Below, piece after piece: positions 10,848 through 20,482 of a stretch of 64,000 nucleotides of DNA. The DNA lies in the NCBI RefSeq assembly GCF_000568405.1, contig NZ_ARZY01000006.1, positions 93,601-157,600 of the forward strand. Direction: 5' to 3'. Positions within the stretch are counted from its first letter, which is position 1; each line of letters starts with the position of its first letter. Below the pieces are notes generated by a model. It saw only the letters and a program-made list of their open reading frames with translations, had not been told where the DNA came from and did no database searches. Source of the stretch: Catenovulum agarivorans DS-2 (GTDB lineage: Bacteria > Pseudomonadota > Gammaproteobacteria > Enterobacterales > Alteromonadaceae). The translations under genes and the position numbers were made by a program.

Positions 10848-11759
10848 ATGGTAAAACAACGTACACTAAAAACGAGTGTGACTACGCTTGGGGTTGGTTT
10901 GCACCGAGGAGAAAAAGTCAGAATAACACTGCGCCCTGCACCTGCTAATACAGGGATAGTATTTCGCCGTGTTGACTTAGAGCCTGTGGTAGATATGCCA
11001 ATTTCACCCGAAGCTGTAACAGACACAACTATGTGTACCTGTATGACCAATGCAGACGGCGTAACTGTATCAACAGTTGAGCACTTAATGTCAGCTTTGG
11101 CTGGCCTTGGCATTGACAATGTAATTATAGAGTTAGATGCCAACGAAGTGCCGATTGTCGACGGTAGTGCCAGCCCTTTTATTATGTTGATAGAAGAAGC
11201 TGGCATTGAAGAATTGAAAGCACCGAAAAAGTTTATTCGTATCGATAAACCGATTCGAGTTGAAGTGGATGATAAATGGGCGGAAATTTTGCCACACGAT
11301 GGCTTTAAGCTAGACTTTGCCATTGAATTTCCACATCCGGCGATCTCGTCAACTAAACAACATGTGTCGATGGACTTTTCTAGTCAAACCTTTATTACTG
11401 AGGTTTCCCGTGCTCGCACCTTTGGGTTTATGAAGGACTTTGAATACTTACGTGCAAACAACTTGGCGCTTGGAGCTAATTTCGACAATGCTGTGGTATT
11501 GGACGAGTTTCAGGTGTTAAATGCTAACGGTTTGCGCTACGACGACGAATTTGTTATGCATAAAATTCTCGACGCGATTGGTGATCTATATATGGCAGGC
11601 ATGCCTTTGCTTGGTCATTTCCGTTCGTTTAAAACTGGGCATGCGTTAAATAATATTTTGTTACGTGAAATCTTAAAACAAACAGATAGTTGGACACTAG
11701 TGGAGTTTGAGCAAACCCACACATCGCCACTTAATTTTATGGCGCCATCACCCGCATAA
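10848..11759 (+). CDS. lpxC: LpxC, UDP-3-O-acyl-GlcNAc deacetylase
   Basis: A 303-residue zinc deacetylase catalysing the committed step of lipid A synthesis. Zinc ligands and catalytic motifs are visible: STVEHLMSALAGLGIDN (first His), HKILDAIGDLYMAG (second His and Asp) and GHFRSFKTGHALNN (catalytic His). The length matches the family (about 305). It follows ftsZ, the standard arrangement, behind its own candidate promoter, and is followed by a strong terminator. The protein starts MVKQRTLK, as in relatives. Confidence 0.97.
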   Translation: MVKQRTLKTSVTTLGVGLHRGEKVRITLRPAPANTGIVFRRVDLEPVVDMPISPEAVTDTTMCTCMTNADGVTVSTVEHLMSALAGLGIDNVIIELDANEVPIVDGSASPFIMLIEEAGIEELKAPKKFIRIDKPIRVEVDDKWAEILPHDGFKLDFAIEFPHPAISSTKQHVSMDFSSQTFITEVSRARTFGFMKDFEYLRANNLALGANFDNAVVLDEFQVLNANGLRYDDEFVMHKILDAIGDLYMAGMPLLGHFRSFKTGHALNNILLREILKQTDSWTLVEFEQTHTSPLNFMAPSPA

Positions 11760-11770
11760 ATTAACCCGTA

Positions 11771-11800
11771 AAGCTGCCTCGCGAGGCAGCTTTTTCTTTT
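11771..11800 (+). terminator. Rho-independent terminator after lpxC
   Basis: AGCTGCCTC and GAGGCAGCT pair around a 2-base centre in a GC-rich stem, followed by TTTTCTTTT. It lies 11 bases after the lpxC stop and marks the 3' end of the dcw-lpxC transcript. Confidence 0.9.
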
Positions 11801-11831
11801 AGTAACTTTGTAACGATTGGTCTTATCACCT

Positions 11832-12245
11832 ATGTTAAAAATTTCCAATTCAGTTACTATCGCTGAGTCTGAAATCGAGTTTTCTGCAATTCGCGCTATG
11901 GGAGCGGGTGGGCAAAATGTAAACAAGGTCTCGAGTGCCATTCATTTACGTTTTGATATTCAGCAATCTTCTTTACCAGATTTTTATAAGCAACGTTTGT
12001 TGTCGTTTTCCGATAGTCGCATTAATAAAGATGGTGTAATTATTATTAAAGCGCAGTCGTTTAGGACTCAAGAGCAAAATAAACAAGATGCATTAGAGCG
12101 TTTGTTGCAGTTGATTAAAGCTGCGACTGTTGTGCATAAGGTACGTAAAGCGACTAAGCCGACTAAAAGTTCACAACGAAAGCGTATTGATGCGAAGAAG
12201 AAAAAAGGTTCGGTGAAAAACTTACGGGGGAAGGTTAGTTTTTAG
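11832..12245 (+). CDS. arfB: ArfB (YaeJ), peptidyl-tRNA hydrolase of stalled ribosomes
   Basis: A 137-residue release-factor-like protein that frees ribosomes stalled on non-stop mRNA. The catalytic GGQ lies in MGAGGQNVNKVSSAIHLRFD near residue 29. The C-terminal tail is very basic (RKATKPTKSSQRKRIDAKKKK), as needed for inserting into the empty mRNA channel. The ATG at 11832 is chosen because it gives the usual MLKIS-type start; a TTG five codons upstream is possible but not needed. It is short and lacks the codon-recognition domain of RF1/RF2, separating it from prfA and prfH. Confidence 0.93.
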   Translation: MLKISNSVTIAESEIEFSAIRAMGAGGQNVNKVSSAIHLRFDIQQSSLPDFYKQRLLSFSDSRINKDGVIIIKAQSFRTQEQNKQDALERLLQLIKAATVVHKVRKATKPTKSSQRKRIDAKKKKGSVKNLRGKVSF

Positions 12246-12386
12246 TTTGTTTTAGCTTTTGCGCAGATCGCTACTTGATCTGTGGCATTAGAGGCCATTC
12301 GCAGCATAATTTTCTAAAAACGCTGTTCGCCAGTCCTTGGCCGCACGCAAAAGGCATCTATACGACCTTGCACCAATACAAAAGCT

Positions 12387-12854
12387 TTACTTCAAATTTA
12401 TCAGTCGCGACAACGCAGCTTGAATATTCTCCGGTAAGTCCTGCATGGTCGCGGTTAAGTCTTGCTTAGCTTTATCAGACAAGGTTTTTGCCGCTTTGTT
12501 AGCTGACGTAGAATAAGAAGCAGAATTTTCTTTAACTAAGTTGGAAGATGTCGACATATTTGGGTCAACTTGGCACTTAATGCTAATTAAATTGGGATAT
12601 TTAACCCTAAGTTGACTGATTAACTGACTACGACAAGCATTATATTGCATCTGGTAACTGGCGTTTGGTAGACTCACAGTCAAAATACCACGTTCAAATT
12701 GCACTACTTTTATGCATTTTCGCAGGGTATTGGGCAAATTAAGCGCTAGCTCCTTTGAAATCTCGCTGGTATACTCAGGCTTAATATTTTTTTTATGCTG
12801 TTCTGGCCATTTTTCAGCCAGAATCTGCGATAAGTTTTTCGGTCTAGGTCGCAT
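12387..12854 (-). CDS. dciA: DciA-type DnaB helicase loader (DUF721)
   Basis: A 155-residue DUF721 protein. The N-terminal globular part runs from PKNLSQILAEKW to about residue 90 and includes the hydrophobic FERGILTVSLPNASYQMQ. It is followed by a low-complexity Ser/Lys-rich tail ending in a short helix. DciA is the ancestral loader of the replicative helicase in bacteria lacking DnaC. Its position between lpxC and secA matches the Pseudomonas gene. Its start is only 13 bases from the divergent M23 peptidase start, so each promoter must lie within the neighbouring coding region. The function is inferred from the domain and the location. Confidence 0.82.
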   Translation of the reverse strand: MRPRPKNLSQILAEKWPEQHKKNIKPEYTSEISKELALNLPNTLRKCIKVVQFERGILTVSLPNASYQMQYNACRSQLISQLRVKYPNLISIKCQVDPNMSTSSNLVKENSASYSTSANKAAKTLSDKAKQDLTATMQDLPENIQAALSRLINLK

Positions 12855-12867
12855 TATTTAAATCACT

Positions 12868-13797
12868 ATGTCGCTTTCAATACAATACACAAAAAACGGT
12901 CGCCAATTAGAATGGCAATTGAGCTTTGCTCACGCAATTGCTTTTTGCGTATTGATAGTTTGTTTAGCCGTGCTAATCGTCAGTAGTATATACCGAAACA
13001 CATCACAAACCGAGCAACCAATTGCGCCGGTGAATCAATCTCGTATCGAGTTGGCCGAACAAAAAGAAGCGCTGCATGCACTAAAGGCACGAACCGAAGT
13101 TGAACTAGCCGCTGTCAAACTCAAATTGTCCGAATTACAAAGTTACGCATTACGAATGAATGCCTTGGGTGCACGTTTAGCGGAAAACGCTAGTTTGCAC
13201 ATGGACGAATTTAACTTTGCCGATGAGCCAGCTACTGGCGGGCCATTAGATGAGCAGCCAAATATACTTGAAAATGTTGTGGTTGAACATGAGTTGTTGA
13301 CCGAAATGTCAAAACTATTGGATTTTTACAATAAACAAGAACAGCAATTGAGTTTACTTGAATCTGTTATCATGAATCACCATATAAGTGATCAAGTTTA
13401 TGTTTCAGGGCGACCGATAAAAGCAGGTTGGTTGTCCTCTTACTACGGCATGCGAAAAGACCCATTTAGTGGTCTGCCCGCTATGCACAAAGGAATCGAC
13501 TTTGCTGGTAAAGAAGGCAACACTGTGATTGCAACCGGTGCTGGTGTTGTTACTTGGGCAGATGAAAGATATGGATATGGAAAATTAGTAGAAGTTGACC
13601 ATGGTCAAGGTTTAAAAACTCGCTATGGCCATAATAAAGAATTATTAGTTTCAGTTGGAGATGTAGTGAGCAAGGGCGCTCAAATAGCGGTTATGGGCTC
13701 TACCGGTCGCTCGACCGGACCACATGTTCATTATGAAATTTTAAAAAACGGCAAACAGATAGACCCTTTAAAATACGTTTATCGTCGTGCAAAATAG
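12868..13797 (+). CDS. M23-family murein endopeptidase, membrane anchored
   Basis: A 309-residue protein with one N-terminal membrane helix (about residues 22-44), a helical or coiled region (residues 60-115 and 145-175) and a C-terminal LytM/M23 domain. The zinc-site residues are intact: HKGIDFAG (His and Asp), YGHNKELLV and the HVHYEI motif. It is therefore likely an active D,D-endopeptidase cutting peptidoglycan cross-links in the periplasm rather than an EnvC/NlpD-type activator with a dead site. It lies immediately upstream of secA, as in many relatives. No clear ribosome site precedes the ATG. Confidence 0.9.
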   Translation: MSLSIQYTKNGRQLEWQLSFAHAIAFCVLIVCLAVLIVSSIYRNTSQTEQPIAPVNQSRIELAEQKEALHALKARTEVELAAVKLKLSELQSYALRMNALGARLAENASLHMDEFNFADEPATGGPLDEQPNILENVVVEHELLTEMSKLLDFYNKQEQQLSLLESVIMNHHISDQVYVSGRPIKAGWLSSYYGMRKDPFSGLPAMHKGIDFAGKEGNTVIATGAGVVTWADERYGYGKLVEVDHGQGLKTRYGHNKELLVSVGDVVSKGAQIAVMGSTGRSTGPHVHYEILKNGKQIDPLKYVYRRAK

Positions 13798-13873
13798 CAT
13801 TCTTCCCATTCGGGGATTTACCTTTTAATAAATAGAGAGCACTTAGCTGGAAGCAGCAGGTCAGGATAGATTA

Positions 13874-16573
13874 ATGATTACAAAAATACTGACATCGATA
13901 TTTGGTAGCAGAAACGATCGTTTTATTAAAAAATTAAATAAAGTTGTCACCCAAATTAATGGGTTGGAAGCAAGCTTAGAAGCACTAAGCGATGATGAAT
14001 TAAAAGCTAAAACGGAAGAATTTCGTAAGCGTTTAGCTGAGGGTGAAACTTTAGATAGTTTACTGCCAGAGGCTTTTGCTGTTTGTCGAGAAGCTTCAAA
14101 GCGTGTGCTAGGCATGCGTCATTTTGATGTTCAGTTATTAGGTGGCATGGTGCTGCACCAAGGTAAAATCGCTGAAATGCGTACAGGTGAAGGTAAAACT
14201 TTAACTGCGACTTTACCGACATATCTAAATGGTTTGTCAGGCCACGTACATGTGGTAACGGTAAATGATTACTTAGCTTACCGTGATTCTAACTGGAGCC
14301 GTCCATTATTCGAATTTCTAGGATTAACCGTTGGCTGCAATATCCCGGGTATGGGGCCTGTTGAAAAGCGTCAGGCATATGAAGCTGATGTAACCTATGG
14401 GACCAATAACGAATTTGGCTTTGATTATTTACGTGACAATATGGCATTTAGTGCCGAAGAGCGTGTTCAAAGCGAATTGAAATTTGCAGTGGTCGATGAA
14501 GTCGACTCAATTTTAATTGATGAAGCTCGAACGCCATTAGTCATTTCTGGCCCTGCAGAAGATAGTTCAGTTTTATATCAACAAATTAATCAAATTGTTC
14601 CACAATTAATTGAAGCGGATAAAGAAGATTCTGAAGAAGAAGAAAGTGAAGGGCATTTCACTATCGACGAAAAGTCTAAGCAGGTTCATCTAACGGAAAA
14701 AGGCCAAATCGCCGTTGAAGAAATATTAATTGCCAACAAAGTATTAGATGAAGGTGATTCATTATACAACGCGGCTAACATTGGTTTATTAGCCCATGTT
14801 AATGCTGCATTGCGTGCGCACAAGCTCTACCACAAAGACGTTGATTATTTAGTGAAAGATCAACAAATAGTCATTGTTGATGAGCATACTGGTCGTACAA
14901 TGGAAGGTCGTCGTTGGTCAGAAGGATTACACCAAGCGATTGAAGCAAAAGAAGGTGTGCAAATTCAAAACGAAAACCAAACTTTGGCATCTATTACCTT
15001 CCAGAATTACTTCCGTTTGTACAGCAAGTTATCGGGGATGACGGGTACGGCGGACACTGAAGCGTTTGAATTCAACTATATATACGGTTTAGAAACCATT
15101 ATTTTGCCAACCAATCGCCCGATGATCCGTAAAGATTATCCTGATTTGGTTTATCTGACAGCAGAAGAAAAATACGAAGCGATTGTTGAAGATATCAAAC
15201 AATGTGTCGATGAAGGCCGTCCAGTGTTGGTGGGTACTATTTCTATCGAAAACTCAGAATTATTATCTCGTGTTCTGAAAAAAGCCAAGATTAAGCACCA
15301 AGTGTTAAATGCTAAATATCATGCTAAAGAAGCTGAAATTGTTGCGCTTGCTGGTCGTCCTGGTGCGGTAACTATTGCAACCAACATGGCGGGTCGTGGT
15401 ACTGATATTGTATTGGGTGGCAACCCTGATATTGAAATTGAAAAACTCAATAGTCCAAGCGAAGAACAAGTTGATAAAATCAAACAAGATTGGAAATCTC
15501 GCCATGATGCAGTTGTTGCGGCTGGTGGTTTGCACATTATAGGGACCGAGCGCCACGAATCTCGCCGAATCGATAACCAGTTACGCGGTCGAGCCGGTCG
15601 ACAAGGTGACCCTGGTTCGTCACGTTTCTACTTATCTATGGAAGATGCGTTGATGCGAATTTTTGCCAGCGACCGTGTGTCAGGGCTAATGAAAAAACTT
15701 GGCATGGAGCGTGGTGAAGCTATTGAACATCCATGGGTTACAAAAGCAATTGAAAATGCCCAACGTAAAGTTGAAGCGCGTAACTTTGATATTCGTAAAC
15801 AATTGCTTGAATACGATGATGTTGCCAATGATCAGCGTAAAGTTGTCTATCAGCAACGAAACGAATTAATGAATGAAAATGACATTAGCGACACTATTAA
15901 TGTGATTCGGGCTGATGTCTTAAGTTCGACTATAGACGCATATATTCCACCTCAATCTGTGGAAGAAATGTGGGATATTGCTGGGTTAACTGAACGTTTA
16001 AGAGCAGATTTTACCCTAGAGCTACCGTTGCAGAAATGGTTGGACGAAGACAATAAATTAGATGAAGAGAAGTTGCGTGAACGCATTGCTGCTGCTTTAG
16101 ACGAAGCTTATGCTGAAAAAGAAAAGCAAGTGGGTGCTCCTGTTTTACGCCACTTCGAAAAAGCCATTATGCTGCAAACACTCGATTCGCATTGGAAAGA
16201 GCATTTAGCCGCTATGGATCACTTGCGCCAAGGTATTCACTTGCGTGGTTATGCGCAAAAGAATCCAAAGCAAGAGTATAAGCGTGAATCTTTTGAGTTG
16301 TTCTCGCAAATGTTGGAAGCGCTAAAAGTTGAAGTGGTCGGTGTACTTTCAAAAGTAAAAGTCAGAGAAGAATCCGATGTTGAAGCCGTTGAAGCGAAAC
16401 GCCGTCAAGCTGAATCAGCACCAAAACAATACCAGCATGAAAACGACGAAGCACTTGCTGAAAACAAAAAGCCAAAAGCTTTTATTCGTGAAGGGGTAAA
16501 AGTTGGCCGTAATGATCCATGCCCGTGCGGATCAGGTGAAAAATACAAAAACTGTCATGGTAAGTTAAGCTGA
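13874..16573 (+). CDS. secA: SecA, preprotein translocase ATPase
   Basis: An 899-residue motor ATPase that drives secretory proteins through SecYEG. Walker A is [13 protein letters not shown] near residue 103, and Walker B is [17 protein letters not shown]. The preprotein cross-linking region, the helical scaffold ([34 protein letters not shown]) and the C-terminal zinc-binding SEC-C motif ([14 protein letters not shown]) are all present. The length is as in E. coli (901). No secM-like arrest gene is present upstream; the M23 peptidase occupies that position. Confidence 0.98.
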   Translation: MITKILTSIFGSRNDRFIKKLNKVVTQINGLEASLEALSDDELKAKTEEFRKRLAEGETLDSLLPEAFAVCREASKRVLGMRHFDVQLLGGMVLHQGKIAEMRTGEGKTLTATLPTYLNGLSGHVHVVTVNDYLAYRDSNWSRPLFEFLGLTVGCNIPGMGPVEKRQAYEADVTYGTNNEFGFDYLRDNMAFSAEERVQSELKFAVVDEVDSILIDEARTPLVISGPAEDSSVLYQQINQIVPQLIEADKEDSEEEESEGHFTIDEKSKQVHLTEKGQIAVEEILIANKVLDEGDSLYNAANIGLLAHVNAALRAHKLYHKDVDYLVKDQQIVIVDEHTGRTMEGRRWSEGLHQAIEAKEGVQIQNENQTLASITFQNYFRLYSKLSGMTGTADTEAFEFNYIYGLETIILPTNRPMIRKDYPDLVYLTAEEKYEAIVEDIKQCVDEGRPVLVGTISIENSELLSRVLKKAKIKHQVLNAKYHAKEAEIVALAGRPGAVTIATNMAGRGTDIVLGGNPDIEIEKLNSPSEEQVDKIKQDWKSRHDAVVAAGGLHIIGTERHESRRIDNQLRGRAGRQGDPGSSRFYLSMEDALMRIFASDRVSGLMKKLGMERGEAIEHPWVTKAIENAQRKVEARNFDIRKQLLEYDDVANDQRKVVYQQRNELMNENDISDTINVIRADVLSSTIDAYIPPQSVEEMWDIAGLTERLRADFTLELPLQKWLDEDNKLDEEKLRERIAAALDEAYAEKEKQVGAPVLRHFEKAIMLQTLDSHWKEHLAAMDHLRQGIHLRGYAQKNPKQEYKRESFELFSQMLEALKVEVVGVLSKVKVREESDVEAVEAKRRQAESAPKQYQHENDEALAENKKPKAFIREGVKVGRNDPCPCGSGEKYKNCHGKLS

Positions 16574-16980
16574 TGAGCAAAGAGGTTCATGTTGCGGTTG
16601 CTGTGATTGTGCAGCAAAACGCACAACAAACTCAGGTGTTGATCGCTAAACGGGCTCAACACCAACACCAGGGAGGTAAATGGGAATTCCCAGGTGGTAA
16701 AGTAGAGAAAAACGAACAAGTTGACGACGCTTTGCGCCGTGAAATCGCCGAAGAGTGTGGTTTAGTAGTAGAGGCTGCTGAGCCATTAATCAAAATTGAA
16801 CATGATTATGGTGACAAAAAAGTTGTTTTAGATACTTTTATCGTTACCCAATATTCTGGCCAAGCTCGCGGCAACGAAGGGCAACAAATTTTATGGTTAG
16901 ATGTCTCTCAATTAGCCGACTATACCTTCCCTGAGGCAAATCAGCCGATTATCGATGCCATAAATAGCTACTTTGCCTAA
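16573..16980 (+). CDS. mutT: MutT, 8-oxo-dGTP diphosphatase
   Basis: A 135-residue Nudix hydrolase that removes 8-oxo-dGTP from the nucleotide pool and prevents A:T to C:G mutations. The Nudix box is complete (GGKVEKNEQVDDALRREIAEECGL, residues 38-61), with the upstream KWEFPG typical of MutT. The start shares one base with the secA stop (TGATG), so the two are co-translated, the common gammaproteobacterial arrangement. Length and motif match MutT rather than other Nudix enzymes. Confidence 0.93.
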   Translation: MSKEVHVAVAVIVQQNAQQTQVLIAKRAQHQHQGGKWEFPGGKVEKNEQVDDALRREIAEECGLVVEAAEPLIKIEHDYGDKKVVLDTFIVTQYSGQARGNEGQQILWLDVSQLADYTFPEANQPIIDAINSYFA

Positions 16981-17091
16981 AGTTATACTCTCAACTAAAC
17001 TTGTTGCAGTCACAAATACTTGTAGCACACCCCCAACACACTAAAGTTTGGACTGTGGGAGCATCATCACACACAAATAGGGATAGATACC

Positions 17092-18165
17092 TTGACGCAA
17101 CAACCTGGTCGTGGAAAGAGTTTTGTAAAACGAGTCTACTTTCCTAGAGTGATTGGTTTCGGTTTAGGCGCGTTACCTGTTGGCGCCGTGATATACCAGC
17201 AAGACTTATCCAATTTGTACTGGATAGGCGTAATTTTTTCTGCGTTTATTTGGCCCCAGTTGGCCTTTTGGTTAGGCATGCGTGCCAAACATCACTTCAA
17301 ATCTGAATTTAACAGCCTATTTTTTGATTCCGTAATCGTAGGTTTTTGGGCGGCCGCAATGGGATTTAACATAGTCCCGAGCATTTTGTTGTTATCAGCC
17401 AGTGGTTTAAACAATATGTCAGCTGGTGGCGTGAAGTTTTATTGTATTGGTTGGGGGGCCGTTGCACTTGGAATTGCTGCTCATTTTCTTATTGCCCCTC
17501 CTTATCTGAATTTAACTTCGACGGAACTGACCATGATGATTTGTGCACCGTTGGCGCTGTTTTATCCATTGTTGGTTGGGTTCGTGACCTATCGGCTGTC
17601 AAAAAAACTCTCAGAAGAGCGAAAGATGGCGCTGTTGATGAGTCAAACCGATTCATTGTCGCAGCTGCCGAATCGCGGATTTTGGGAAGCTAAAGTTCGA
17701 GAAACATTCGAACATGGGAAAACTTATGCTGAAACCCCAGCGTTAGTTATGATTGATATCGACCATTTTAAAGCGATAAACGACAACCATGGCCATTTGG
17801 TCGGTGATAAAGTACTAATTGCTTTTTCTGATGCTTTAAAATCGTTTTTTAACGGTACAAATGCCATATTAGGACGGTATGGTGGTGAAGAATTTGGTGT
17901 TTTAATACCAAATGCCGATCCACACTCAAGCGAAGATATCGCAAATGCATTTAGGATTTTTTTACAAAAAGAGAGTTTGCAAACCTGCAAACAATTAAAT
18001 ATCAGTTTGACGGTTAGCGCAGGTATTGCAGTGTTAACCAGTGACATTAAAGATTTTTCGCAGTGGATTGATATTGCCGACCAGGCTTTGTACGATGCTA
18101 AAGCAAATGGACGTAACCAAGTCTGTTTAGCGCAGCAACAGTATGTTCCAAAACTAACGATTTAA
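17092..18165 (+). CDS. membrane diguanylate cyclase, MASE2-GGDEF
   Basis: A 357-residue protein. The N-terminal part (residues 15-165) contains about five membrane segments starting RVYFPRVIGFGLGALPVG, resembling the MASE2 sensor domain. A C-terminal GGDEF domain follows, with DIDHFKAINDNHGHLVGD and an active-site RYGGEEF, so cyclic-di-GMP synthesis is expected. The RxxD product-inhibition site is not seen five residues before GGEEF, suggesting no feedback control. TTG at 17092 is chosen because no in-frame ATG precedes the membrane domain; an A/G-rich stretch (AATAGGGATAG) lies upstream. Confidence 0.88.
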   Translation: MTQQPGRGKSFVKRVYFPRVIGFGLGALPVGAVIYQQDLSNLYWIGVIFSAFIWPQLAFWLGMRAKHHFKSEFNSLFFDSVIVGFWAAAMGFNIVPSILLLSASGLNNMSAGGVKFYCIGWGAVALGIAAHFLIAPPYLNLTSTELTMMICAPLALFYPLLVGFVTYRLSKKLSEERKMALLMSQTDSLSQLPNRGFWEAKVRETFEHGKTYAETPALVMIDIDHFKAINDNHGHLVGDKVLIAFSDALKSFFNGTNAILGRYGGEEFGVLIPNADPHSSEDIANAFRIFLQKESLQTCKQLNISLTVSAGIAVLTSDIKDFSQWIDIADQALYDAKANGRNQVCLAQQQYVPKLTI

Positions 18166-18198
18166 TATGGCTATTTAATACGTAGGGAAAAACGCATT

Positions 18199-18714
18199 AT
18201 GCTCACTCAAATCATCAAAGTGTTTATTGCACTCAACTCAGAAAGCTCCCCGAGGCAAATCGCTTATGCGATTGCATTAGGGATGGTAATAGGTTTAACG
18301 CCTTTATTCAGTTTACATAATCTTATTGTTTTATTGCTGGCATTTTTAATTCGAGTGCATTTAGGTAGTTTTTTTGTCAGCTGGGGTGTTTTTGCTTTAA
18401 TTGGAGCTTTAACTGCGCCACTGTTTGCTGCATTAGGACAAGCGTTACTCACAGAAAACGCCTTGCATGGCTTGTGGCATAGCGCATACCAAATCACTTT
18501 ATTTAAACTGGCTCATTTTCATCATACTTTAACTTTAGGCGCTTTTATTATTGCTGGTATCTTGTTTGTGCCGATTGCAATGTTGACTCAAGTGCTGGTG
18601 GTTAAATACCGAGAGCATGTTATGGCATTCGTGATGAAATTAAAAATAGTGCAAATGCTTAAAGGTTCAAGATTCTATCAGTTTTACCTAAAAGTTCAGG
18701 GCGGTGGTGCATGA
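18199..18714 (+). CDS. TIGR03546-type membrane protein (DUF2062-like)
   Basis: A 171-residue inner-membrane protein with about four hydrophobic segments. It starts with a SPRQIAYAIALGMVIGLTPL motif resembling the DUF2062/TIGR03546 family. The function is unknown. It overlaps the next gene by 4 bases (ATGA), and this pairing with a TIGR03545-type gene recurs in marine gammaproteobacteria, so the two products probably act together in the envelope. The family name is recalled from motif and pairing, not from a search. Confidence 0.75.
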   Translation: MLTQIIKVFIALNSESSPRQIAYAIALGMVIGLTPLFSLHNLIVLLLAFLIRVHLGSFFVSWGVFALIGALTAPLFAALGQALLTENALHGLWHSAYQITLFKLAHFHHTLTLGAFIIAGILFVPIAMLTQVLVVKYREHVMAFVMKLKIVQMLKGSRFYQFYLKVQGGGA

Positions 18715-20474
18715 AAAAGTATCTAAGATGGCAAGGTTTTGTTGGTTTTATTGCGGTTATTGCCCTGTTAGCTGCCTGTGTTTATGTATTCGCGGGTACG
18801 CTGATTAAGTTTGCAATTGAGCAGGCAGGTAAACATTATTATGGCGCAGAAATCAATGTTGCCGAGGTGAATATAAATTGGTCTCCTGTGAGCATGGAAA
18901 TTGTTGGTCTTCAAGTAACCGACAAGCAAAACCCAAATAATAATGTGGTGGAATTTGCTAACGCAATTGCAGCGATTGACCTGTGGCAATATTTGTTAGG
19001 GAAAACCTTAATTACTGACCTGCAAGTTACCCAGTTACAGTTTGATAGCCAACGTGCACAAGTGGGCGAGATTTATCTAGCGGATGAGCAAGCGAGTGAA
19101 CAAGTACAAGATGATCAGCCGAGCAAAATCGATGAGGTCAAAGCATCTATTCCTGATGTAAAAACACTGCTGAATAATAGTGAGCTGATTACAGTTGAAA
19201 AAGCCAAGGCGCTGCAGCTCGCAGTAGACGAAGAAAAATCGAAAATTAAAGCGATTCAAGCTCAACTACCAGATAAAACTAAATTAAAACAATACGAAGC
19301 TAAAATTAAACGATTGACGGACGCAGAAGTTAGCAATATTGAAGATTTAGCCCAGTTAAAGCAGCAGCTAGATGAACTTAAAGCTGAGATCAAACAAGAT
19401 AAAGCGATATTAAAAGCCGCTAAAGACCAGCTGAGTGATAGCAATGCAAAACTCAAGCATGCAAGCAAAGCGTTGAAAGATGCGCCAGCGCAAGATTGGC
19501 AGCAAGTAAAAGAAACTTACCAGTTAGAAACATTTGAAGCGGAAGACTTAGCACACATTTTGTTTGGTGAGTCAGCTAGAAGTTATTATCAGTATGCAGA
19601 AAAAGCTTATCAGGTGCTAAAACCTTTTATTAACAAAGGTCAAGACAGTGCAGAGTCGACCGTAGAAAGTGTTGGCCAGTTTATTCATTTTGACGAAGAA
19701 AATCCAATACCAGATTGGATAATTGAACAAGGTAAAATAGAACTGCTTAATGCCAAAGGAACCATTTGGTTAACCCTTGAAGATATTCATGTACAACATT
19801 GGAAAAAAACAGGTGCAAGCCGATTGACCGCTTATTCCGACTCATTTGCGCAAGGCAGCCTGCAAGGCAAAGTTGACTATTGGGTAGCAGAAGATTCGAG
19901 TATAACCAGTGAAGCTGATTGGCAATTTGACCAGCTAAAGGTTGCTAAAGACACAAGTTCAAATGCTAAATTTAGCCTACAACAAACTGTCTTAACGGGT
20001 AAAGGTGAGATGGCATATCAGGCAGGCTCGCTTGACGCTAATACGGTACTTGATTTAATTCAGCCTGAGTTTTCCACTAGCTCCTCTTCTCGTTGGATGA
20101 AGCAGGTAATTGCTGCTTTAAATCAACAAGAGGCGATTCCAGCTGAGATTAATTTAACCGGCCCTGTCAGTTCACCAAGCTTTAACATTAATTCAGCGCT
20201 AGACAATATAGTTAAAGATAGCGTCAAAGCGTCGGCAAATGCCGAGCTAGATAAGTTAAAAGCAGAGTACCAAAGTCAGCTCAATGCGAAAATGGCTGAC
20301 AAATTGGATATGTCAGAGCAGCAGCTAGCGCAAATTGGTGACTTATCGGATTGGATAGATGATACCGAAGGTAGTTTACAAAAGTTGTTGGATGCTAAGA
20401 TTGACTCGTTTAAAGAAAAACAGAAAGACAAACTCAAAGATAAGGTTAAAGACAAACTTAGCAAATTCTTTTAA
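18711..20474 (+). CDS. TIGR03545-type AsmA-like envelope protein
   Basis: A 587-residue protein with one N-terminal membrane helix (residues 9-31), then an AsmA-like beta-rich start (GAEINVAEVNINWSPVSMEI). A long coiled-coil stretch occupies about residues 150-260 (Lys/Glu/Gln-rich heptads). A second beta-rich part follows, and the C-terminus is highly charged, with repeated Lys-Asp-Lys. Most of it should be periplasmic. It is translationally coupled to the preceding TIGR03546-type protein. A role in phospholipid or envelope transport would be guesswork based only on AsmA-like features. Confidence 0.72.
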   Translation: MKKYLRWQGFVGFIAVIALLAACVYVFAGTLIKFAIEQAGKHYYGAEINVAEVNINWSPVSMEIVGLQVTDKQNPNNNVVEFANAIAAIDLWQYLLGKTLITDLQVTQLQFDSQRAQVGEIYLADEQASEQVQDDQPSKIDEVKASIPDVKTLLNNSELITVEKAKALQLAVDEEKSKIKAIQAQLPDKTKLKQYEAKIKRLTDAEVSNIEDLAQLKQQLDELKAEIKQDKAILKAAKDQLSDSNAKLKHASKALKDAPAQDWQQVKETYQLETFEAEDLAHILFGESARSYYQYAEKAYQVLKPFINKGQDSAESTVESVGQFIHFDEENPIPDWIIEQGKIELLNAKGTIWLTLEDIHVQHWKKTGASRLTAYSDSFAQGSLQGKVDYWVAEDSSITSEADWQFDQLKVAKDTSSNAKFSLQQTVLTGKGEMAYQAGSLDANTVLDLIQPEFSTSSSSRWMKQVIAALNQQEAIPAEINLTGPVSSPSFNINSALDNIVKDSVKASANAELDKLKAEYQSQLNAKMADKLDMSEQQLAQIGDLSDWIDDTEGSLQKLLDAKIDSFKEKQKDKLKDKVKDKLSKFF

Positions 20475-20482
20475 CGGATAAG

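Noticed and set aside
12275..12469. 64-codon open frame between arfB and dciA
   Set aside because: It overlaps dciA antisense, has no ribosome site and no recognisable sequence. The space before it holds only a short CAGATC/GATCTG stem without a U-run.
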